Of a DNA stretch of 64,000 bases, positions 37,190 to 45,345 are shown one piece after another (position 1 is the stretch's first letter; each line of letters starts with the position of its first letter). The stretch is from CAYYKK01 sp964467935. Its GTDB lineage: Bacteria > Myxococcota_A > Polyangia > Polyangiales > Polyangiaceae. The position numbers were made by a program, and so were the translations under genes. The notes under the pieces were generated by a model. It saw nothing but the letters and a program-made list of their open reading frames with translations, was not told where the DNA came from and ran no database searches. The stretch spans positions 57,698-121,697 of the forward strand of contig CAYYKK010000001.1 in the NCBI GenBank assembly GCA_964467935.1. The letters run 5' to 3'.

Positions 37190-38577
37190 GCGTGCCGACC
37201 TCGACCTCGCGTGGGCTCCGGGCGTTCGCCGGCGGGATCGCCTCGATCGCCCTCGTCGCGATCGCCGCGTCGTGCAGCGTCAACCTCGGCGACCTCCCGG
37301 CGCGTTGCACGTCGGGGAGCGACGCGGCCGCCGCGGCGTGTCCTCAGGGCTACGAGTGCATCCACGACGTCTGCGCGCGCCCCGGCACCCCCATCCCGAT
37401 CACGCTGACGACGCTGCAGTACCTGCGTCCGTTCGATCTGCGCATCGTGCCCCAAGGCAACGACGTGCTCGCCGTGTGGCAGGTCTATCACTACGACTTG
37501 CAGCTCCACGACTTCGCCGGCGCCCGCATCATGCCCGACGGCAACGCGAGCGCGCCGATGTTGCTGGTCACGAAGTACCCAGCGAACGCCGACTACCTCG
37601 AGCCGTACTTCGACGTCCTCGGGATGAGCGACACCGAGCTGCTCATGTCGATGGGCGCGGCGCCCGCGGACGACGCGCCCGAGCCGCGCCTCACGCAGTT
37701 CGCGGTGCACCTGCCGCCGGTCGGGAGCGAGGCGAAGGGCGCCACGTTCGATCAACGCTGGGAGAAGCGCTTGCGGACCATCGGCTACGGCGCCGTCTCG
37801 CAGCCCAAGCTCGAGAAGACGTCGCAGGGCATCTCCCTCGCGTACTTCGAGAACTTCACGACCATGACCGACACCGTCGGGGCGCTCGACTCCTACGAGA
37901 TCGCGAACGACGGGAGCACGGTGAACCCCCCCGCGTGCACCGACTCTTCGTGCTGCCAGGCGAACGACTGCTTCACCTCGCGACCGAACCTGCCGGTCGC
38001 GGTGAGCGTGTGGGACGGCTTCGTGCGGGACGCGAACGTCTGGTGGATCGTCGACGACACGCGCCCGAGCTTCGTCCGCCAGACGCTCGGGGCGAAGAGC
38101 ACCTTCGCCGACGGTGATCTCCCTCGGCTCGCCGTTCCGGTCGACGCGACCGCCGACACGCTCGTCTATCTCCAACCCTCCGCGCGCGGCGGGACGGGCC
38201 TGCCCGACGATCCGGTCGTCGGCGCCGCGAGCCTCCAGAGCGTGACGCTCGACGCGATGGGCAAGCCGGGGGCGCCGCACACGATCGGCGCGCTCCCCGG
38301 CGTCCGCGACACGCCTCGTCCCGCGTGGGTCTCGCGCGCCGGCAAGCCGGCGTTGCTCGTCACGCCCGGCACCGACGAGACCGCGCCCGAGCTTTCGGTC
38401 TACGCGGTCGACACCTCGAGCGCGGCTGCCACCAAGGTCGCCTCGATCAAGCGCTACTCGTCGATCCCCGTCTCGGCGGTCCGAGCCGCCATCGTGCAGG
38501 GCAAGCTCTACGTCGTGTGGCTCGACGCGAGCCCCGACGCGGCCACGGTGCGCGCCGCCGTGATCCCCGAGCCCTGA
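37186..38577 (+). CDS. Lipoprotein of unknown function, second of a coupled pair
   Basis: 463 residues from a GTG at 37186 that overlaps the upstream stop by four bases. Signal peptide GIASIALVAIAASC with lipobox AASC, followed by the same type of Cys module as its partner (ARCTSGSDAAAAACPQGYEC, IHDVC). The remaining part is beta-rich with repeated short strands (NDVLAVWQVYHYDLQLHDFA, GISLAYFENFTTM, KPALLVTPGTDETAPELSVY) and a mid-protein Cys cluster CTDSSCCQANDC. It looks like a distant paralogue of the upstream protein. Probably co-localised at the cell surface. Function unknown. Confidence 0.82.
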   Translation: MSVPTSTSRGLRAFAGGIASIALVAIAASCSVNLGDLPARCTSGSDAAAAACPQGYECIHDVCARPGTPIPITLTTLQYLRPFDLRIVPQGNDVLAVWQVYHYDLQLHDFAGARIMPDGNASAPMLLVTKYPANADYLEPYFDVLGMSDTELLMSMGAAPADDAPEPRLTQFAVHLPPVGSEAKGATFDQRWEKRLRTIGYGAVSQPKLEKTSQGISLAYFENFTTMTDTVGALDSYEIANDGSTVNPPACTDSSCCQANDCFTSRPNLPVAVSVWDGFVRDANVWWIVDDTRPSFVRQTLGAKSTFADGDLPRLAVPVDATADTLVYLQPSARGGTGLPDDPVVGAASLQSVTLDAMGKPGAPHTIGALPGVRDTPRPAWVSRAGKPALLVTPGTDETAPELSVYAVDTSSAAATKVASIKRYSSIPVSAVRAAIVQGKLYVVWLDASPDAATVRAAVIPEP

Positions 38578-38622
38578 CCAGCGCCCGTTGACGACCTCGG
38601 GGAGACCGCGTTTCCTCTCGGC

Positions 38623-39378
38623 ATGGCGGCTCGGATCCTCTTCGTCCACGGGATGTTCCTCACGGGTCGCTCCTGGAGCGCCTGGGCCGATCACTTCGGG
38701 AGGTTGGGGTTCGAGTGCGTGGCGCCGAGCTGGCCTGGGCGCGACGGCGATCCCGAGAAGCTGCGTCAGGAGCCCGATCCGCGCCTCGACACGCTGACCC
38801 TGTCCGACGTCATCGCGCTCTACGAAGCGGAGGCGAAGCGATCGGAGGACACGATCCTCATCGGGCACTCCATGGGGGGTCTCGTCGTGCAGTCGCTCCT
38901 CTCACGCGGCGTGGGCAAGCTCGGCGTCGCGATCGACTCCGCGCCGCCGTACGGCGTGAAGAGCTTCGCGATCTCGCACCTGCGCGCGAACGCGCCCGTC
39001 TTGTGGCCTGGGCGAAGCGCCATCGTGCCGACCCTCGCGTCGTGGAGATACGCCTTCTGGCACACGGGCGCCGACGAGGAGGTGGCGCGCGCCTTCGAGG
39101 CCGAGGTCGTGCCGGAGTCGCGCCTCGTCGGTCGTGGTCCCCTCGGCGAGGAAGGGCGCATCGACTTCGACGCTGCGCGCCGGCCGTTGCTGATGATCGC
39201 CGGCGAGCTCGACAAGATCATCCCTGCGTCTCTCAATCGCAAGAACGCCGAGCGCTATGGCGCGGCCGCCCCGACCGAGCTCATCGAGATGCCGGGAAGG
39301 ACGCACTACCTCTGCGGACAACCCGGCTGGGAGGACGTCGCGGAGACGTGCCTCCGCTTCCTCGAAAAGCACGCCTGA
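38623..39378 (+). CDS. Alpha/beta hydrolase
   Basis: 251 residues. Oxyanion-hole strand ILFVHGMFLTGRSWSAWADH, nucleophile elbow IGHSMGG (Ser in GHSMG), acid in MIAGELDKIIPASL, catalytic His in PGRTHYLCGQPG. The triad is complete and the length is normal for a single-domain serine hydrolase. No signal peptide, so cytosolic. The substrate cannot be told; the group includes esterases, lactonases and haloperoxidase-like proteins. It starts 45 bases after the lipoprotein pair on the same strand and may be transcribed with it. Confidence 0.92.
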   Translation: MAARILFVHGMFLTGRSWSAWADHFGRLGFECVAPSWPGRDGDPEKLRQEPDPRLDTLTLSDVIALYEAEAKRSEDTILIGHSMGGLVVQSLLSRGVGKLGVAIDSAPPYGVKSFAISHLRANAPVLWPGRSAIVPTLASWRYAFWHTGADEEVARAFEAEVVPESRLVGRGPLGEEGRIDFDAARRPLLMIAGELDKIIPASLNRKNAERYGAAAPTELIEMPGRTHYLCGQPGWEDVAETCLRFLEKHA

Positions 39379-39429
39379 CCGTCCGCTCGAAAGGACACAC
39401 GCGCGCGCGATCCGTCCGCTCCGAAGGAC
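39379..39429. repeat. Imperfect direct repeat, each copy with GTCC/GGAC dyad
   Basis: Two 18-base copies at 39379-39396 and 39412-39429, identical except for two adjacent bases (CCGTCCGCTC + GAAAGGAC versus CCGAAGGAC ending). Each holds a GTCC...GGAC inverted half-site pair. They lie 120-170 bases upstream of the small membrane-protein gene, so they may be operator sites or the remains of a duplication. Confidence 0.45.
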
Positions 39430-39466
39430 GATCCAAACACGAATCACGCCGGGCGCGCGCCGTTTC

Positions 39467-39487
39467 TGCCGCTCGGCGCGAGCGGCA
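39467..39487. terminator. Hairpin TGCCGCTC-GGCGC-GAGCGGCA
   Basis: Perfect eight-base inverted repeat with a five-base loop between the hydrolase gene and the small membrane-protein gene. No T tract follows, so it could be a factor-assisted terminator or a regulatory stem; I cannot decide. Confidence 0.35.
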
Positions 39488-39549
39488 CGCAGCGTGCTCA
39501 GTCCCTTCTCCGACGAGCGCCGACGGGGCGCTCGCAGAAGGAGCGCGCG

Positions 39550-39915
39550 ATGATCGAGGCATTTCATCTCGGAGGTTTCGGCATGTTCCCCACGGCGCTG
39601 TTCGGGCTCATCCTGCTCGCATCGTCGATTCGCTACGCGGTCACGCCCGAGCGTCGCTACGTGCCGCTGCAGGTGAGCCTCGCGATCATGACCCTCGCGA
39701 GCGGCGCCTTCGGCTGCGTGACGGGACTCATCAAGACGTTCACGAGCCTCGGCGGCGGCGTCGCCGATCCGTTCCGGATCGGTCTCGTCGGGACCGGCGA
39801 GTCGCTCTGCAACATGGCGCTCGCCCTCGGTGTCGTCACCCTGGGCGCGATCGCGGCGAGCGTCGGCGCCTATCGCATCGCCTCGGGGAGTGTCCGCGAG
39901 ATCGCTGCGCGCTGA
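39550..39915 (+). CDS. Small integral membrane protein, possibly MotA/ExbB-like
   Basis: 121 residues with three hydrophobic segments: FPTALFGLILLASSIRYA, VSLAIMTLASGAFGCVTGLI and MALALGVVTLGAIAASVGAY. Short proteins with this pattern (a first helix starting FGMFP, a Gly-rich middle helix, an acidic/Asn mark such as GTGESLCN before the last helix) are common in myxobacteria and vaguely resemble the channel core of MotA/TolQ/ExbB proteins. The similarity is weak and unchecked. The neighbouring region carries AgmX-type domains, which often go with ExbB/TolR systems, but no TolR partner is adjacent. Confidence 0.7.
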   Translation: MIEAFHLGGFGMFPTALFGLILLASSIRYAVTPERRYVPLQVSLAIMTLASGAFGCVTGLIKTFTSLGGGVADPFRIGLVGTGESLCNMALALGVVTLGAIAASVGAYRIASGSVREIAAR

Positions 39916-39931
39916 TCGCGACCCCCCGCGG

Positions 39932-41851
39932 TCAGCGGTCTCGGCGTGCGCGTCGCTTTCGCGCAGCGAGCGCTGCGCCGACCAGCGTCAGCGCGAGCGT
40001 GCCCGACGACGTCGGTTCCTCCTGCGCGAGGACGCAGCCGCACCCTCCGCCTTGCGGCGGGGGGAGCGCGCTCGGCGCGGGTGCTGCGCTCGCGCTCGGC
40101 GGCGGCGGCGCGGGCGGCGCGCCCGACGACGACGCGTCGGGGCTCGGGCTCGGCGGCGGTGGGATCGGATCCGACGCCGGGATCACGAACGCGTCGAGGC
40201 TCGGGACGCCGCCTTCGAGCGAGGCTCCGAGGCTCGCCGCGGGCTTCGGCTCGCTCGGCTTCGCGCCCTTCGGCGGCTTCGGTGACCACACGCCCCGCTC
40301 GGGCGAGTCGCACGCGATGGCCCCCTTCCAGGTGTGGCGCACCACGTAGCGCGCCTGGAAGTCGTTGCCGCCCTCCGACCAGTAGACCTTCTTCTCGGCC
40401 GTTCCGCTCGGGCCCCGCTCGCGCCCGCCCTCGATCGCGCGCGCCGGCTTGAGGACGAGATCCTTGTCGGGGATCGCGCCGAAGCGCGCGCGGAGCTTCG
40501 TCACCACCAAATCACCGAAGTACTTGCGCGAGAAGGGCGACAGCTCGAGCGCGAGCGCGCCGCTCTTGTCGAGGTGCGAGGCCTTGATCGCGGTCGTCAT
40601 GCATTCGACGAGCGCGCTCTCCCCTGCCGCGCTGCCCGGATCGCTCGCCGGCTTCACGCCCGTCACCGCGCCGTTCGCGACCTCGACCTCGAAGCGCAAC
40701 GATCCCGAGAGCGTGGGTTTCTCGGCGACGCTCTTCGCGTAGCAGCTCTTCAGACCTGCCTGGAGCGCGTCCGGGCCACCGGGCTCGGACGAGACACCCT
40801 CCGCGTTCGAGAGCACCTCGGCCTGCGTCCCCTCCTTCATCGAGGGCAGCAGCGCGACGCCGAGATCGGTGATCATCGACGGCGCCGGCGGTGCTTCGCA
40901 GTCGTCGCACGTCGATGCGCGCCACGCGTACTCCGTCACCAGCGCGTTGGGCTTCTTCTCGAACGCGTGGTCGAGCAGCGACGCGTAGAAGCCATCGAGC
41001 TTGGGCCGCGAAGCGCCGGCGAAATCGAGGTTCGTCGGGATCGCGAGGTTCTCTTGGTCCTTCGCCTCGTAGCGATTCTGCGGGCTGACGACGAAGATCT
41101 CGAGCGAGCCGTGCCCCGCTCCGGCGGCGAAGAGCCGCGTCGGAAGCGAGAGCTCGCTCGACGTCGTGAGCATCGACAACGGCGGGAGCGCGTCGATCTT
41201 CGACGCGTCGATCTTCGCGATCACCACCTTCATCCCCGCGTCTGCGTAGCTCGAGAGGATCGGCGTCGCGGCGTCGGGCACCGTGTAGCCCTCGTCCTTC
41301 AGCTTCGCGAGCGCATCCTTGCCGTCGAGGATCTCGAACGAGTAGCTCGCGCCGGCGTCGGTCGCGGCGGGCTTGGCGGGGGCCGAGCTCGACGAGGTCG
41401 CGGGGGCCGCGGACGACGGCGCGGCGGCCGAAGGCGCGGCGGAAGCAGCGGACGAGGGAGCCGCGCTGGCGGAGGCCGAGGGCGCGGCGGAGCCGTCCGG
41501 CGGGAGCGGCCCCGGCTCGACGGCAGGGTGGATCTTGCACGGATCGGCCTCCCAGAGCTCGACGACGCGAGGACCGCTCACGCGCGCGAGCGCCGCGAAC
41601 GCGCTCGGCGAGAGCGTCCGCGTATCGCTCGGGTTCGCGACTGGGACCACCACCGCGATCTCCCCGCTCTTGTCGGTGAGATGCGGGACGAGCGAGAGGA
41701 CCTGGCGGCCGCCCTCGCGAAGGGCCACGACCGTCATCCGGTCCGTGCTCGGCGGCGTCTTCTGCTTGCCGACCACGAGGAACGCGCTCGCCGCGCTCGG
41801 CGCGAGGCAGGTGAGCGCGAACACCGGCAGGAAAGCCCATCTGCGAGTCAT
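39932..41851 (-). CDS. DUF2330 protein with AgmX-like insert and MYXO-CTERM tail
   Basis: 639 residues. Sec signal peptide (MTRRWAFLPVFALTCLAPSA, cleavage near ASA-F). DUF2330 begins with FLVVGKQKTPPSTDRMTVVA and EIAVVVPVANPSDTRTLSPS, is split by an Ala/Ser-rich stretch (about 120-165), and resumes around FEILDGKDALAKLKDEGYTV. At about 355-440 an AgmX/PglI-type module is inserted (LKSCYAKSVAEKPTLSGSLR, VECMTTAI). The domain then closes with VVTKLRARFGAIPDKDLVLK. The end is a MYXO-CTERM signal: GGGCGCVLAQEEP, a hydrophobic helix, then RKRRARRDR. That tail is thought to be cut and lipidated for surface display. The protein is therefore surface-exposed; its role is unknown. Confidence 0.9.
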   Translation of the reverse strand: MTRRWAFLPVFALTCLAPSAASAFLVVGKQKTPPSTDRMTVVALREGGRQVLSLVPHLTDKSGEIAVVVPVANPSDTRTLSPSAFAALARVSGPRVVELWEADPCKIHPAVEPGPLPPDGSAAPSASASAAPSSAASAAPSAAAPSSAAPATSSSSAPAKPAATDAGASYSFEILDGKDALAKLKDEGYTVPDAATPILSSYADAGMKVVIAKIDASKIDALPPLSMLTTSSELSLPTRLFAAGAGHGSLEIFVVSPQNRYEAKDQENLAIPTNLDFAGASRPKLDGFYASLLDHAFEKKPNALVTEYAWRASTCDDCEAPPAPSMITDLGVALLPSMKEGTQAEVLSNAEGVSSEPGGPDALQAGLKSCYAKSVAEKPTLSGSLRFEVEVANGAVTGVKPASDPGSAAGESALVECMTTAIKASHLDKSGALALELSPFSRKYFGDLVVTKLRARFGAIPDKDLVLKPARAIEGGRERGPSGTAEKKVYWSEGGNDFQARYVVRHTWKGAIACDSPERGVWSPKPPKGAKPSEPKPAASLGASLEGGVPSLDAFVIPASDPIPPPPSPSPDASSSGAPPAPPPPSASAAPAPSALPPPQGGGCGCVLAQEEPTSSGTLALTLVGAALAARKRRARRDR

Positions 41852-41921
41852 CGTCTTGTTCTTCCTCCAGTGCTCGGCGCGCCGCGGCGGAGCATCCCGC
41901 GTGCGCGCCCATCCTAAGCGC

Positions 41922-41960
41922 TCGCGCTCGAAATCGGTCTCCCTGATTTCGAGCGCGAGG
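41922..41960 (-). terminator. Perfect 15-bp hairpin between two minus-strand genes
   Basis: Arms CTCGCGCTCGAAATC and GATTTCGAGCGCGAG match over all 15 bases with a nine-base loop. It lies after the papain-like gene and before the DUF2330 gene, both read leftward. No T tract follows on the minus strand, so it resembles a Rho-assisted or factor-independent stem without a U-run, or a protein site. Confidence 0.6.
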
Positions 41961-42005
41961 AGGGGAACGCGTCTGGGCTCCGGCGTTCGCCGTCGAGGGC
42001 CGCAG

Positions 42006-43874
42006 CTACTTTCGAAGCACGGGGGCGGGTCCGACCTGGGGCTTCACGACGGGCGCAGGGGCGACCGGCGTCTTCACCGCCGGGTTCACCTTCGGCGCGT
42101 CCGGCTTCGAGGCGTCGGGCTTCGGCGCGTCGATCTTCGGTCCCTTCACGTTGAGCTTCGGCGGCGTGAAGACCCCGCGGCTGATGCGCAGAGGCGCCAC
42201 GGGCACGCCGGGCTTGATCGCGACGAGGCTCTTCGTATCGATCGCGTGCGACTCGCCGAGCTTGAACTTGACCGCCTTCTGCTCGACGTCGACGTCCTTC
42301 GCGCCCTTCTGCACGTGCTTGATCGCGATGTCGTACGAGCTCGTCGACTTGCCGCCACCCTGCACCGTGAACTTCTCCGCGGAGCGGTCCATCTTGAGCT
42401 CCACCTCCGAGTCCGCGTCGGCCTTCATGTTGGCGATCCGCACGGCGACGCCCGTCTTGTTGTCGTCGATGGCGAGCTTGAGCGCAGGCATCGCGCCGGT
42501 GCCGGTCTTGTAGCGGAGACCGCCTCCGTCGTGCGGGAGCGAGAGCGTGTCCTTGTCGCTCGGCTTCAGCGCGAGGCCGTCGATCGTGACCGCCGAGCCG
42601 TCACCGAACACGCGGACGCCGCGTCGATCGTCGCCGCCCTCGGGGGCCTTGCCGTCCTTGCCGCTGATGCTGATCTCGTAGTCGTTCTCGTCGGGCAGGA
42701 TGTAGATCGGCTGCGATGGCGTTCCGCCTTCGAGCCAGCCGGCCATGTCGACCACCTCGGCGTCGGGGATCTCGTTCGTGACCTTGTCGCCCTCGACCTT
42801 GAGCTGGCGACCCTGCTGATCGGTGATCGCGACCGAGCTCGCCCAGGGCCACACCGTCTTCTTCCTCGTGCCGCGGCAGAACGGACACTCGGCCTTCTTG
42901 AGGCGCAGATCGAGCGGGATCGCGAGGATGCTGTGGTTCTCGGCGCTCCCGCCCCACGGCATCTTCGGCACGTCCGGGTTGATCGCCGCGAGGTCGTACT
43001 TCCACGTGTTCGCGTTGCGATCCATGATGATGTAGCGCTCGGTGTCCGGATAGTTGTTGTCGTAGATCCGGATCCAGTGGATGCCGTTGCCCTTGTCCTC
43101 GACGGCGTAGGGCGTGACGGCGTGGCCGCCTTCGCCGGGCGGACCCCAGAACGCGAGCGTGGCGAACTGCCCGTGCTTCCAGAGGTCGAGGAGCTTGTCC
43201 TCGGTCTGGTTCGGCGTGGAGCTGTAGCGCCCGTTCATCACCTCGCGCTTCACGGGGTTCAGCGTCTGGTAGGACCAGTAGTACGCGATGAAGGGGGTCG
43301 CGTCCTTGCGATCGAGGTTGTGCGCCGAGTGGCCGCTGAAGCTCGCGGTCGAGTCGATGTTCTTCCAGAACGTCAGCGCGGAGACGGCCATGCCTTCGCA
43401 CTGACCGCCGTTCATCGCCTCGTTCACCATGTCGGCCCACTCGGAGGCGGGGGGCGTCAGGCGGCAGTCCTCGACGTCCTCTCCGACGCACGCGCCCGGG
43501 CCGAAGAGCTTGACCACGATGTTGTCGGTCAGGACGGGGGGCGAGAGCGGGTAGCGGCCACCGGTGTTCTTGAACTTGTAGCCGTCCTTCTGCGGTCGGA
43601 ACCCGATGTCGCCGAGCAGGGCGCTGTTCTTGCTCTTGCTGCCCTTGCTGCCCTTGTCGTTCTTGGCCGACTTGTCGGACTTCTTCTTCTTCTTTTTCTC
43701 CTGCCTCTTCTGTTCGGCCTTCGAGTCCTCGTCGTCGTCGTCATCGTCGTCGTCGTCGTCCGAGTCGCTGGAGGCGTGCTTGTTGTGGTCCTGGAGCAGG
43801 TCCACCAGCTTGTCGCACCCCGTCGACGAAGCGGCGACGAGGCTCATGGCCAAGAAGAGCGAAAGATTCCTCAT
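42006..43874 (-). CDS. Papain-like cysteine peptidase-fold lipoprotein with charged linker
   Basis: 622 residues from the ATG 43874-43872. Signal peptide MRNLSLFLAMSLVAASSTGC; the +2 residue is Asp, which in enterobacteria marks inner-membrane retention. A run of about ten Asp (39-48) is followed by a Lys-rich block (60-82), an unusual acid-then-base linker. The core has Cys159 in MNGGQCEGMAVSALTFW, His251 in PPGEGGHAVTPYAVED and Asp/Asn272-273 in WIRIYDNNYPDTERYI, the order and spacing of a papain-like triad. A CPFC pair follows near residue 332. The C-terminal part is beta-rich and ends in a Pro/Lys/Ala tail with DAPKPDASKPDAPK. Activity and substrate are inferred, not shown. Confidence 0.8.
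   Translation of the reverse strand: MRNLSLFLAMSLVAASSTGCDKLVDLLQDHNKHASSDSDDDDDDDDDDEDSKAEQKRQEKKKKKKSDKSAKNDKGSKGSKSKNSALLGDIGFRPQKDGYKFKNTGGRYPLSPPVLTDNIVVKLFGPGACVGEDVEDCRLTPPASEWADMVNEAMNGGQCEGMAVSALTFWKNIDSTASFSGHSAHNLDRKDATPFIAYYWSYQTLNPVKREVMNGRYSSTPNQTEDKLLDLWKHGQFATLAFWGPPGEGGHAVTPYAVEDKGNGIHWIRIYDNNYPDTERYIIMDRNANTWKYDLAAINPDVPKMPWGGSAENHSILAIPLDLRLKKAECPFCRGTRKKTVWPWASSVAITDQQGRQLKVEGDKVTNEIPDAEVVDMAGWLEGGTPSQPIYILPDENDYEISISGKDGKAPEGGDDRRGVRVFGDGSAVTIDGLALKPSDKDTLSLPHDGGGLRYKTGTGAMPALKLAIDDNKTGVAVRIANMKADADSEVELKMDRSAEKFTVQGGGKSTSSYDIAIKHVQKGAKDVDVEQKAVKFKLGESHAIDTKSLVAIKPGVPVAPLRISRGVFTPPKLNVKGPKIDAPKPDASKPDAPKVNPAVKTPVAPAPVVKPQVGPAPVLRK
43725..43760 (-). repeat. GAC/GAT (Asp) trinucleotide tract
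   Basis: Twelve acidic codons (ten Asp, then Glu-Asp) read on the minus strand, almost all GAC, inside the papain-like lipoprotein gene. Such tracts expand and contract easily. Confidence 0.7.
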
Positions 43875-43963
43875 GGAGCACCCATCATACGGTTCTTCCG
43901 CCCCGTCCTGCCCCAGGCCGAACGCCTTTTTCGACTGGCGGCGCGACCGGGAGGAGGGTCGCG

Positions 43964-45181
43964 TCAGCGGCACGTGAAGTCGACGTAGAACTTGTCGTCG
44001 TCATTCACGTTTCCGTCGGTGTTCAGTCCGAAGAGGTGAACGCTCGCCGCGCCGAGCGACGCGACGATGCAGCTGTCGTCCACGCCGCCGCCGTTCTCGC
44101 AGAAGCCGTCGCGGACCCGTCCCCACTTGGTCGGCGGCGTCGTGCAGCCGTTGCAGCTGTCCTGCCAGCCGAACACGATCTCGCAGTGGCCTCGCACGTA
44201 GCTCGCGAGCAGCGGCCCCGGGCTCTCGCACGTCACGCCGCCGAGACCGTCGATCCCCGTGACGAGCTGCCCCGCGGGACACGTCCCCGTCGCCATGCTC
44301 GTCGCGGGGGTGGGGCTCGAGCACGTCATGCCGATGTAGAACTTGTCGTCGTCGTTGACGTCGCCGTCCGTGTTGATGCCGAGCACGGGGATCGTGTCGG
44401 CGCCGAGCGTCTGCGTGGTGCACGTGTCGTCTGCGCCCGCGCCGTTCTGGCAGCTCGTCGCCGTCACCGAGCCCCACTTGAACGGCGGCGTCGTGCAGGC
44501 GTTGCAGGAGTCGATCCACCCGGCGTAGAGCGAGCAGCCGCCGCGAACGTAGTCGAGCGCGCCGAGCGGTGCGCACGTGACGCCGCTCGCGTCGACCGCG
44601 GTGACGAACTGTCCTGCGGCGCAAGGGCCCGGACCGCCGACGCCGTCGGCTTGGCACGTGAACCCGAAGCTGAAGGTGTCGTTGTCGTCGACGTCGCCGT
44701 CGGGGTTCAATCCGAAGAGCGAGTACGTCGCGCCGCCGAGCGTCGGGCTCGTGCACGTGTCGTCCACGCCGACGCCGTTGAGGCACGACGTCCCGTTGGC
44801 ACGCCCCCACTTCGAGGGCACCAGGCCGCAGCCGTTGCAGCCGTCTCGCCATCCGAGCAACACAGAGCAGCCGCTCGTGATCGCGGTCGCTGCGGCGACG
44901 TCGATGGGCGCGCAGAGGAGCGCGCCGGTCGCGTCGATGCCTGTGGCGAATTGGTCGGTGGGGCAGCTCTGCGGCGCGACGCCCGACGAGCTCGAGACGT
45001 TCGCGCTGCTGCTCGACGCGTCCGAGGACGCGCGACTCGTCGTCGATGCGCTCGCGCTCGTCGTGGCCACGGCGCCGCCGCTCCCGCCTCCCGCTCCCGC
45101 GCCCCCCGTTCCCCCGATGCTCGTCCCCTGCGCGCAGGCGACGAGGAGCGCGGCCACCGAACCGAGCGCGACGACCCTCAT
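43964..45181 (-). CDS. Lipoprotein with three tandem eight-cysteine repeats
   Basis: 405 residues. Lipobox LLVAC at Cys16, a Gly/Ala/Ser linker to about residue 70, then three ~100-residue repeats at 73-176, 187-287 and 301-404 with nothing after the last. Each has eight cysteines; intervals are 17-15-10-3-15-10-33, 16-13-10-3-15-10-33 and 17-15-10-3-15-10-33. Shared blocks include TGIDxxG, GWxDxCNxC, TPPxKWG, DDxC and the acidic DGDVNDDDKFY near the end, which could bind calcium. I know no family name for this module. The product should be displayed on the outer membrane as a disulfide-stabilised rod. It is downstream of the divergent kinase region and 89 bases before the papain-like gene, in the same direction. 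Confidence 0.85.
   Translation of the reverse strand: MRVVALGSVAALLVACAQGTSIGGTGGAGAGGGSGGAVATTSASASTTSRASSDASSSSANVSSSSGVAPQSCPTDQFATGIDATGALLCAPIDVAAATAITSGCSVLLGWRDGCNGCGLVPSKWGRANGTSCLNGVGVDDTCTSPTLGGATYSLFGLNPDGDVDDNDTFSFGFTCQADGVGGPGPCAAGQFVTAVDASGVTCAPLGALDYVRGGCSLYAGWIDSCNACTTPPFKWGSVTATSCQNGAGADDTCTTQTLGADTIPVLGINTDGDVNDDDKFYIGMTCSSPTPATSMATGTCPAGQLVTGIDGLGGVTCESPGPLLASYVRGHCEIVFGWQDSCNGCTTPPTKWGRVRDGFCENGGGVDDSCIVASLGAASVHLFGLNTDGNVNDDDKFYVDFTCR
43970..44965 (-). repeat. Three tandem ~310-base coding repeats
   Basis: Repeat units at 44654-44965, 44321-44623 and 43970-44281 encode the cysteine modules of the lipoprotein. The protein pattern is kept better than the DNA, so the duplication is old. 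Confidence 0.85.
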
Positions 45182-45335
45182 CGCTCCGAGGATACCGGAG
45201 GACGGCGCGAGAGGGAGCTGCGCTCGAGTTCCCTGTCGGCACGGGTGCGCGAGTGTGACATGCGCGCACGAGAATGGAGCGACGCGCGCCGTCGGAGGTG
45301 TCTCGCCGCCAAAGGTTGATAGACTTTCGTTTCCC

Positions 45336-45341
45336 AGGAGG
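45336..45341 (+). promoter_or_regulatory. Ribosome binding site pointing to a TTG start
   Basis: AGGAGG four bases before TTG at 45346. An in-frame ATG at 45274 has no such site, and the bases between are AT-richer (TTGATAGACTTTCG), more like a leader than coding sequence. Confidence 0.6.
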
Positions 45342-45345
45342 GCCG

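Noticed and set aside
43725..43760. Asp codon tract as a CRISPR or other short-repeat array
   Set aside because: It is an in-frame trinucleotide run inside a lipoprotein gene with no spacers.
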